A stretch of 64,000 nucleotides of DNA from Tribonema minus (lineage: Eukaryota > Sar > Xanthophyceae > Tribonematales > Tribonemataceae), in NCBI GenBank assembly GCA_017506865.1, contig JAFCMP010000074.1:186001-250000 (forward strand). Reading direction: 5' to 3'. The position numbers were made by a program, and so were the translations under genes. The notes beneath the pieces are model-generated. The model was not told where the DNA came from and did not search any database. It saw nothing but the letters and a program-made list of their open reading frames with translations. Below are positions 44,121-51,793 of this stretch, one piece after another; the first letter of the stretch is position 1; every line of letters starts with the position of its first letter.

Positions 44121-44178
44121 ATGGAAACAAATCGAAAGATCGTAGAGCTCTAGGTGACAAAGGATGGTTAGCCGCAAG
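44121..44178 (+). repeat. Dispersed repeat copy C (about 58 bp, partial)
   Basis: GGAAACAAATCGAAAGATCG with GAGCTCTAGGTGACAAAGG and ATGGTTAGCCGC, matching copies A (20873) and B (25291). It is in an intron of the minus-strand gene. Confidence 0.75.
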
Positions 44179-44264
44179 TATGGTACTTATATGACTTGAA
44201 TGCACTGGCTGCATGAGCTTCAGTTTTCTGAAGGCATGTCATGCTCAGCCAACTGGTTGCTGCT

Positions 44265-45250
44265 GTACGTATGGACTTGTATTTATAAAGGCCCAAGGGA
44301 GGCCGGGTTGCCTATGCAATCGAAAAGCTTGCGTCAACGCAGCAGCCTAGTCTGCGCTGTGCCCTAGGAGCTTGGATACCGGCGCCGCAACACAGCCCAG
44401 CATTCGCGCTCCACGTGTGTACGCCATGACGCGCTCCGCCAACTCCCGCGCCAGCGATATGCTCAGCTCAATGAGGATCTTACGCTTAGCTAACCCGGCC
44501 TTGCGTAACACATCTGCCTTCCCCCCCCCTGAGCACAGTGCTGAGTGCATTGCCAACTCCTTAACAAAAAGGCTTGTCTGCTTGCCCAGCCGTCCGTACG
44601 ACTCCTGCACGAATGGCACAAAAGCCCAAGATGACGTCAAGGTGCCGGTGTGGTGCTTGACCTTCGCGTCCTCCCCCACCCCAGCAGCATAGCCGTCCGT
44701 GTTCGAGGCATTTGTTTTGCCTGTCAGGTACGAGCTCGCTGTGGGCGCGCGCACACTTGTGTCTAGCACTATTCCCTTGTTACGGTATGCACTGCTAAAG
44801 TGCAGACACCCTGGGTCAATGACTGTGTCCGCCCGATACCCCGGTACCTTGAAGACGCTAGCGTCCTCATTGCGGACAATAGAGACATGGTGCTGTCTCA
44901 AGATGCGCTGCAGGCACCGCTTTTGGGCAGTGTGTGTCGCGTTGTGCCCCCGTATGTGCTGGCTGGGGCAGCTGATCGCATGCGTGGAGGTGGGGCTCAC
45001 ATCACTGCACCGCCATGGGCACACCTCGCCCTGTATGCCCCACCCGTCTATGAAGATCGCAATCAAAATCATCGTGGCTGCTGCCATACTGGACATGGGC
45101 GCCGCACCCGGGCGGTCATTGGCAGTGGGTGGCACGCTCATCCACGCCATTGCCCCGGACGCACGCTGGCTGCGCAGCTGCGCCAGGACCCGTGCGCTAG
45201 CCTGTTGGCGTTGCTGCTGTACTGTACTACTTCTAGTTAGCAGTACCATA
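44265..45250 (-). mobile_element. 5'-truncated LINE, copy 2, inverted relative to copy 1
   Basis: 44265-45030 is nearly identical to copy 1 (38029-38794) in opposite orientation and equal in length (766 bp). It extends further 5' to about 45250, adding the pre-knuckle LINE segment (RASGAMAWMSVPPTANDRP). Stop at 44349-44347. It lies in the intron between exons 45528-45373 and 43275-43123, in the same sense as the host gene. The 5' junction is set from the end of the coding similarity and is approximate. Confidence 0.82.
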
Positions 45251-46351
45251 GCGGAATGTCAAGGTGTCCGACCAGAGTCTGCTAAATTTCACAGAAAATA
45301 GCGGACGTTACAACACGCATCAGAAGCTTGACAATTATCAGGGGCACTGTTACAACATAATGCGTTGCGCACCTGAAAGAGCTCAGCATCAAGCTCAAGG
45401 TAGTTGCTGAGGAAGTCCTTGAGGTTCGCAATGAAGGCCTTGGACATCCTCAGCTGCAGCTGCTGGTAGAGCATTGCGTACGTGATGATGAGGCTGCGCA
45501 GCATCGTGACGTCCTCATGGTGGTTGTCCTGCATTTGCGAAGGTAAGCAGCGGGCAACAGCCTGAGAGGTCAGCTGTAGCGGGTTATCGATGACTCAAAC
45601 CTGGATGTATTGTTTCTTGATTAACTTGAAGCGGCTATTATATGACTCAGAGGCTCAGTAGAGCATGCATTGTGCGTGGCTTTGTGGGTGCAGGTCTTGG
45701 GATCATGAAGTGCCAATTGAAAGCAACACGATAATCATTGCGCATGTTTGAAACAGGCATCTGCAGGTGTCCCTGTGTCAAAGTGAACCCACCTTTAACA
45801 CTGCTCACCCTGACTTAACTGCCTGTTTCGCTAAAAGTTACTTCAAAGTGTATTTATAGATACTCTTAGTAATGTGCATAACTTGAACTCTCTTTTCTGG
45901 TCTTGCAGCTGTCAGCAGTGCTTCCAGCCAAGTGTGGCAAATCAGGACCTGTGCAATTGTGTCTCCAAGGAGGGTGTGATCTGGTCCAACAACGTAGTGT
46001 AGCAGCCTTAGGCGACATCTTAGACGCGCGAGCATTCAAGTTGCAGCGCATCCAGCCTGCTGAGCATGTGTGATCAGCAACTCGTAATGGTGACCGCTTT
46101 GCTGCAACACTCCGATGACACGAAAGTGCTGCACTCTAGTCATGATGGCACACAAGTGCTGATTCAGCGGTGTTCACCTGCGTAGAGAACAGGCCCGCAA
46201 AACTGTCTGCAAACGTGCACAGAGCATCCTGAAAGCTCTGGATCTCGGGCCCAATCGCGCTGACATCAGCCTCCACGGGCTGACCGACTGCACATAAAGG
46301 TATGTCGCCCGGCCGTGCCATCATCTCGTCGACCTTGGACACGGGAGGCAT

Positions 46352-46820
46352 TTTGCTGCGGTCTGGGCTGTGGTGTGCGATAGGGAGTGCCAAATGAGGG
46401 ACCACAGCAGACGTGACATGCTCACACACACGTGCGTGCAGGTCTCAGCCAGGGATGCTGCGTTTGCTGCTTGGCAAGTCAGCAAGTGCGCGTGTAGGAT
46501 CATGCAACTGGCCAAGCGCGTCAGCAGTCAAGTCACATGCCTTTAGCGAACGCTTCAGCATGACTGTACATGATACTCAGTCTGACTGTCGGGCGCCGGC
46601 GCGCATAAGGAGTGCAGGGATCAGAGAGTTCTACGTAGGACGGGCAGCCGCTTCATTGCAAAACGGGATCCAAATCTAAGCCGGAGGCTGCGCATTCGTT
46701 GTCGCCCTTACCTGCGTTCAGCTGCGTTACTTGCTGCCTGCTCATGCTGTGCCGTCCCCGTAGTATATTTACTGCTCTGCCGGTGTACTGCCGATGGTGT
46801 GTGGTGCTTGGCTTGGAGAG
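46352..46820. other. Presumed promoter and 5' region of the minus-strand gene
   Basis: Upstream of the chosen start at 46351 and before a candidate plus-strand exon. No motif of known type was identified. Confidence 0.4.
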
Positions 46821-46822
46821 CA

Positions 46823-47071
46823 GACGAGCCGACCTGAAGAAAATTCTTGCAACCCCGAGCAGCCTGATATACAGCATCAAGGTCGGAGACCCCCCTCTGG
46901 TGCTGCAGTCAGAGCAAGCAAGCATGCAGGGCCTTGTAGATTTCAAGACCAAGGCCCTGGTCAAAGGGCAGCAGCTGAAGACAACGTTTGAGGAAAACGG
47001 CGCAAGCGGTGTTGCCAGCGATGCTGCGAAGGCGGCCGACTCCGCTGCAGCTACCTTGGCTGCCAAGCTAG
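46823..47071 (+). CDS. Candidate coding exon(s) of an unknown plus-strand gene
   Basis: Open frame with coding-like amino-acid composition: ADLKKILATPSSLIYSIKVG, then VLQSEQASMQGLVDFKTKAL, QLKTTFEENG and an Ala-rich helix AAKAADSAAATLAAKL. A possible acceptor (GAGAGCAG) precedes it and a donor-like GTGATC follows at about 47072. Downstream exons are not found before the LINE, which may have cut the gene off. No family recognised; it could also be a conserved non-coding frame. Confidence 0.35.
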
Positions 47072-47593
47072 GTGATCCATTTGCTGTTGCTGCGTGCTGG
47101 CAACGCCGCTGCTGCCGGCGCTGTTGCTCGCGCTGCTGCTGCTGCTGCTGCTACTGCCGTGCACGGCTGTCTTCGTTCTCTCGAAAACCCTTTTTTGAAA
47201 TGTTTGCTCCGTGCTCTTTTGCCTTCGCTAACAGGCTGCACTCGTGAATATGCAAAGCTGCGTTCTCGTATTCGAAGGGCTCCAGCGGAGCCAGACGCGA
47301 AGCCTGAAGCGCCGGCCTCCGGCCTTTGCATGCGATTGAAGCACACTCAAAGTGAGACCTCTCGCTCACTGAGAGTGACATCATGCATGAGGGTATTGGA
47401 CCTTCTTGATGTTTCGTCACTGAGGAAAGTGTCAGGCTTAGTAAATGTAAAGACAGGCACTGCATATCGCAGTATAATGTCACAACGTTCATGTGCGACA
47501 CCTGATTTGCCTCACGCCGCACTTGAAGTTGTATATTATGTCCTGGACCGCATGGGCTGCGCGCACGATAAATCGGGCTTGCAATAACTAAAT

Positions 47594-50500
47594 CTACGGA
47601 GGAGCCGGCGGTTCGGCGCTGGCCGGCGAGGGCCGCGGCACTTGCAACAGTGCGATGCGGCGGTAAGCGCTGACGTCGCCATCAGGGGCAATGACTGCGT
47701 TCCAGTTGTCGATCACGACACGTGTGAGCGCGCGCTGTAGCGCGAGGGAGGTGCGGCGGCGCCAGAAGGCAACGCGCTGCGCGAGATTGTAGCTGCCCTG
47801 CGAGCTCTGCTCGGCGAGTGCGTGTAGCAGCGCTTGGGTGTCGCGTGACATAGCGCCGAAGTGGTCAAAGGCTGCGGAAAATAGGGTGTGTGTAGTGGGG
47901 TCCAGGGCCCCTGAGACTACGTATGTGTCTATCTTTTCCTGCGAAGCCGATTCAAGCACGCGCTGCACATCGCGCGCGCCCCCCTGAGCCTGACGGAGGC
48001 GGGAGGGGCATGAGCTGTCACGTATGGTGACGTCTATGCAACAAGCTACTTCAAAGCCGCCGCGCAGTTTAGTGCACCGGCCTGCTGCTACCGCGTCGGC
48101 GCTCGGCTGCACTTTAGGGACTGGAAGGCAGACCTGGTTGCTGCCAAAGACGATGTCCATGAACTTGTTGAACCCGTGGCGCGCCGCGTAGCGGCGGAAG
48201 GGGGCAAGGGTGTCCCGGTCGAGACCGCGGAGGTGGGCCACCTGCTTGAGCAGCTGAAAGAGCGCGTCTGCGAGCAAGTTGTGTCGCGTGACGTTAAGCC
48301 CTTGTGTGCAGCGGCGCAGGTGGGCACCCGAGTCCACTGGTCTATGGCACTTGGGGCACCGCGCCGCAGCGGGGGCGGGGCGCTCCACGCCCAGGTGGCG
48401 CCGCAGCGTCTCGCGGAATTCCGGCGGGGACATGGTCTCCGCTGGGTCAGTGCTCGGCAATTGCGCCAAGAAACCCATGGCCCCCTTAGAGGCGCCGCTG
48501 CGCCACGCCGCGACTGCTTCCAACGCATTTGCTGCTTCAAGCCGACGCAGCTGCGTGGCGGCGAGCGCTGCGTCTAGCACCCGTGATAGCGCCGCTTGAC
48601 GCCGCGGCAGCACGGCGGCCGGCGGGGCCTGGGCAGAGCCTGGCTCGCGCGCCACCGCTGGCGCAGCAGCGCGGCGCGCGCCGGCGCGAGTCCGCATGCC
48701 CGGCCCCGCAGCTCCGCCTGCCCGTTGCAGCAGATCGCGCAGCGCCCGCCATGCGCCGTCGTCCTGGCGCCAGTCCTGGTACCAGACCGTGGGCAGGAGC
48801 AGTGCGAGGGCCGCTGCAGCCTCATCGCTGCCGCTGCGCAGCTGCTGCAGGCAGGTAGCTATCTGGGTGAAGGTGAAGCCATAGCGGGCATGCTCTAGGA
48901 CGCGGCTGCGTGCCGCGACTGGAAATGCCGCCAGTGCCGGCCCCATGCACTCGAGGGAACGTGCAGCAAATGCGGCACATGCACGGGGCGCCGCGCCCAG
49001 CACGCCAAAGCCACCACTCCCCAGCCGCAGATGCACGCGTACCTGCTGATGTGCTGGTAGCGTCACTGGGGCCTCGCCACCCCAGTCGGCGCCGCGTACC
49101 CATGCCACTGCCGCCGCCCACAGAGAGGGCGGCGCCGCCGCCGCCGAAACCGCCGGCGGGCCGCGGCAATCGTCACCCGCCGCCGGCGCGCGCTGGTGGG
49201 CCGGCGGCGTAAGACCCGCCGATGGCTCCTGCGCCAGCGCGGCCACGGCCGCTAGCGTGATGGCGTCGAAGCGCCGTAGCTCCTCGTGCGTGAGGGATGG
49301 CGCTGTATTGCGCGAGACATGCCCTGCGCGGGCGGGGACGGCAAGACGCAGAATGGAGAAGGCAGCCTGCACATCCTCCATCTGCACAAGCTCCGCAACC
49401 AGGCGGTCGGTGCCGGGGGCACGAAGGGTCGCCGCCACTTGCGCGCGCACGAAGCCCTCGGTGCCGACCGGCACCCCCATCAGCGTGATGCCGTCGTCAC
49501 ATACTGGTACGGGGACATTGGCGGCGGCAAAGACGGCGGCGGCGCGCTCGCGGGCGCCGCCTGAGGCCGGCACCACCGCCGCGCATTTCGTGACGTTGAC
49601 CTGAATGTTGAGCTCGCTCAGCGCCTGTTGTATGAAGCAGAACGCGCGGCCAACGTGGTCGAGCACCGGCGCGTCACAGCTGGGCGTCATGATGGTGAGG
49701 TCATCGAGGTAGCCCGGAAGCGCCAGTTGCGGGAACTTGGCGCGGGCAGCCACCATGGTGCCGCGCAGTGCCAGCGCGAACAGCAGCGGCCCCAATGGGT
49801 CGCCCTGCTGCACGCCCTGTTGGGAGAGGATGATGGCGGCGTCGGCGTGCCCATCTAGGCCAAATTGTAGCCAAGGGGCCCGGCCGGGGCCGTAGATGTG
49901 CTCGACGTAGCCGTACAGGCCAGGCAGATGCTCGGCCACCGCGGTGAGGACTGCCGAGCGCGACAGCGCGTTGAAGGCATTACTGCCGTCAATGGCAAGG
50001 AGCACGCCGCCGCACTCATGCGTGAGCTGCGCCATGAGCGCCACTCTCTCTGCGCCCCCCCGCGCGCCGACCCCAAACTGGCCAATTGGTTCCAGCAGCG
50101 CGGAGACGCGGTCCCGGGTGTCCGTGCAGAAGGTGCGGGCGAACAGGCGGCGGATGGTGTCGCCGCACGCGATGGGGCGCGCCTTCTCGCCCACAGCGCT
50201 GAGGCGCGCGGCCGCGTGAAGGCGCCAAAAGGGGGCGGGCAGCGCGGCGGGGGTGGAGTACACCGCGGTACCCAGCCACGCCAGCAGCTCAAGGAGCCAG
50301 TCAACCGTGCGCCCCGACGTGTGCGCCGTGTGCCGGACGCACTGCTGGAGGTGGGAGTTGCGCAGCCCAGAGGGACCGGCGGCCGAGCCAGGGTTGGCGG
50401 CGAGGATGGCCTCGCGTAGCCCGTCCGCCGTGAATGAAGCGCAGTTGAGTGGTGCCGGCGCCGCCAGCGCCGCCGCCGCCACCAAGCTGCGCGCCCGCGA

Positions 50501-51760
50501 TGCCGCGGCATCCAGCTTCGCAGACGCATCGCCAGCTGGGTGTTTAGCCTGCAGTTTATGCAAGGTAGCAGAGTCGCGGGGGGCAGATGTGTCAGCACCC
50601 TCCGCCAGCAGCCGCGCGGCGCGCCCGACGCCGCCCGGCTGCCGCGCCGTCGCCGCCGCGCGTTCCCGCACTGCCGCCGCCGCCTCCGTCATAGACCTAG
50701 CGCGGCGCGTGCACGCACGGGCGGCGCCGCGGCGGCAGAAGGCCAGCGCTGTGCGCGTGAGCAGGTCCAGGTCGCCTGCCACGAAGGCCGCAAAACGGTG
50801 CGCCCGCGGCAGGGAGCCGTCGGGTACAAGCAGCAGGCACGGCAGCAGATGCAGCAGCTTGCACCATGCACCGGCTGTGGCGGACGCCTGTGCCGCTGCC
50901 TCAACCCCGTGTGCCTGCGCTACCGCCGTCTGCGCTTCCCGGAGGCCCGCCAGCGTGGCCGTCAAGGCGGCTGTGAAGTCCGAGCGGTGCTCCAGGCGAA
51001 TGCGGCGGCCGACCACCAGTTGCTGCTGCAGAACATAGTCAAAGGAGAGGTCGTCAAGCGCTGCGCGCGCGGGCGAGAGCGGCGCCAGCGTCCAGAGCGG
51101 AAGCGCGCTGCGCCATGTTGGCCCTGCCGCAGCCACAGCGGCAGCTGCGCGGGCGCCGGGGCCGCGCGCGCCGCCGCTGGCTGTAGAGAGGGGGAGGATG
51201 GGGGGCAGAGGCGCGACGCGGGGCCCGTGTGGCCGCTGCGTTGCGGCCGCCCCCCGGGACTTGTACAGGTGGTCGCGCTGGTGCAATTTCGTGCGCACGC
51301 ACCCTGGCTCGCCGCACGAGGCGCATGCGCAGAGTAGCAGCTCGGGTTCCACGGCGTAGTAGGTGCCCGCGCCGGCTCGGTGGAGAGTCAAACACTCATC
51401 GTCGACCGCCTGCATACGCGCGAGAAAGTCGGCAGGCACATTCGGATGCTCGCGGCGCTGGTGATCCGCCAGCGTCGTGGCGATGCGGCGCGCCAGCGCC
51501 AGCGACGCCGACGTCTGCGCCGTGAGCGTGTTCGCCTCCCCGTTCCGGCGGAGGCGCGGTTTGGGCACTGGCACCCGAAAGAGGCAGCCAGTGTCATATA
51601 AAGGGCAGCGCGGATAGATGGCAGCTGTTGCAGGCTGAGCGGGCGCCTGCACTGCCTCAGGCTGCGCAGGGTCTATGCCCGCCGCGGCAGCCGCTGCTGC
51701 AGCAGCAGCTGCCGCAATGGCCGCCGGTGCGGCTCCCCCTGAAGTAGAGTCAGACATCAT
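47594..51760 (-). CDS. LINE ORF2: reverse transcriptase with N-terminal zinc fingers and C-terminal endonuclease
   Basis: 1388 aa. N-terminus: CCHH-type finger (CPLYDTGC with HQRREHP, residues about 53-105) and a second Cys/His cluster (CACASCGEPGCVRTKLHQRD, about 147-166). RT domain about 450-800: PSGLRNSHLQQC, ARPIACGDTIRRLFAR, motif A LLAIDGSNAFNALSR (about 588-602), motif B QQGVQQGDPLGPLLF (about 645-659), motif C GYLDDLTIM (about 683-691), which has YLDD instead of the common YADD. Then a zinc knuckle CPKCHRPVDSGAHLRRC (about 1140-1156) and a PD-(D/E)XK-like region (CCIDVTIRDSSCPSRLR, about 1240) with AASQEK-like Lys/Tyr residues after it. This order is that of R2/NeSL-type LINEs, which nick their target with the C-terminal endonuclease. 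No interruption of the frame. Confidence 0.92.
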   Translation of the reverse strand: MMSDSTSGGAAPAAIAAAAAAAAAAAAGIDPAQPEAVQAPAQPATAAIYPRCPLYDTGCLFRVPVPKPRLRRNGEANTLTAQTSASLALARRIATTLADHQRREHPNVPADFLARMQAVDDECLTLHRAGAGTYYAVEPELLLCACASCGEPGCVRTKLHQRDHLYKSRGAAATQRPHGPRVAPLPPILPLSTASGGARGPGARAAAAVAAAGPTWRSALPLWTLAPLSPARAALDDLSFDYVLQQQLVVGRRIRLEHRSDFTAALTATLAGLREAQTAVAQAHGVEAAAQASATAGAWCKLLHLLPCLLLVPDGSLPRAHRFAAFVAGDLDLLTRTALAFCRRGAARACTRRARSMTEAAAAVRERAAATARQPGGVGRAARLLAEGADTSAPRDSATLHKLQAKHPAGDASAKLDAAASRARSLVAAAALAAPAPLNCASFTADGLREAILAANPGSAAGPSGLRNSHLQQCVRHTAHTSGRTVDWLLELLAWLGTAVYSTPAALPAPFWRLHAAARLSAVGEKARPIACGDTIRRLFARTFCTDTRDRVSALLEPIGQFGVGARGGAERVALMAQLTHECGGVLLAIDGSNAFNALSRSAVLTAVAEHLPGLYGYVEHIYGPGRAPWLQFGLDGHADAAIILSQQGVQQGDPLGPLLFALALRGTMVAARAKFPQLALPGYLDDLTIMTPSCDAPVLDHVGRAFCFIQQALSELNIQVNVTKCAAVVPASGGARERAAAVFAAANVPVPVCDDGITLMGVPVGTEGFVRAQVAATLRAPGTDRLVAELVQMEDVQAAFSILRLAVPARAGHVSRNTAPSLTHEELRRFDAITLAAVAALAQEPSAGLTPPAHQRAPAAGDDCRGPPAVSAAAAPPSLWAAAVAWVRGADWGGEAPVTLPAHQQVRVHLRLGSGGFGVLGAAPRACAAFAARSLECMGPALAAFPVAARSRVLEHARYGFTFTQIATCLQQLRSGSDEAAAALALLLPTVWYQDWRQDDGAWRALRDLLQRAGGAAGPGMRTRAGARRAAAPAVAREPGSAQAPPAAVLPRRQAALSRVLDAALAATQLRRLEAANALEAVAAWRSGASKGAMGFLAQLPSTDPAETMSPPEFRETLRRHLGVERPAPAAARCPKCHRPVDSGAHLRRCTQGLNVTRHNLLADALFQLLKQVAHLRGLDRDTLAPFRRYAARHGFNKFMDIVFGSNQVCLPVPKVQPSADAVAAGRCTKLRGGFEVACCIDVTIRDSSCPSRLRQAQGGARDVQRVLESASQEKIDTYVVSGALDPTTHTLFSAAFDHFGAMSRDTQALLHALAEQSSQGSYNLAQRVAFWRRRTSLALQRALTRVVIDNWNAVIAPDGDVSAYRRIALLQVPRPSPASAEPPAPP

Positions 51761-51793
51761 TACGGTGGATGAGGGGAGCGCCGCACCGGCGGC

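Larger units (their letters stand above)
37550..46351 (-). pseudogene. Helical membrane-hairpin protein with beta-rich C-terminus (pore-forming-protein-like), apparently broken
   Basis: Eight exons resolve with consistent phases: 46351-46178, 45528-45373, 43275-43123, 42356-42123, 41258-41038, 40611-40464, 39783-39685, 37939-37550 (about 525 codons). Start chosen at MPPVSKVDEMM. The N-terminal exons encode long amphipathic helices (EIQSFQDALCTFADSF, then LKDFLSNYLELDAELFQ, AELVKSLHLTLYDDINSL). The fourth exon encodes a hydrophobic hairpin (VVTSGATVLGGSVVAGSIIC to AVACGLMGV). More helices follow, then a Ser/Thr/Asn-rich beta C-terminus (GMEANIRIVPGVRL, SNTHSNGTSNQSSN, GTAAKYRLTV). Helices around a hydrophobic hairpin recall alpha-pore-forming proteins, and the tail recalls aerolysin-like modules. 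This is inference from architecture only. About one break is apparent, so it is treated as a fossil or a gene with unresolved splicing. One donor is GC type. A paralogue starts at 63907. Introns carry two LINE fragments. Confidence 0.65.

Noticed and set aside
50253-51337. Long plus-strand frames (261 and 265 aa) opposite LINE ORF2
   Set aside because: Shadows of a GC-rich coding strand; composition is Arg/Ala/Gly-rich with no motif.
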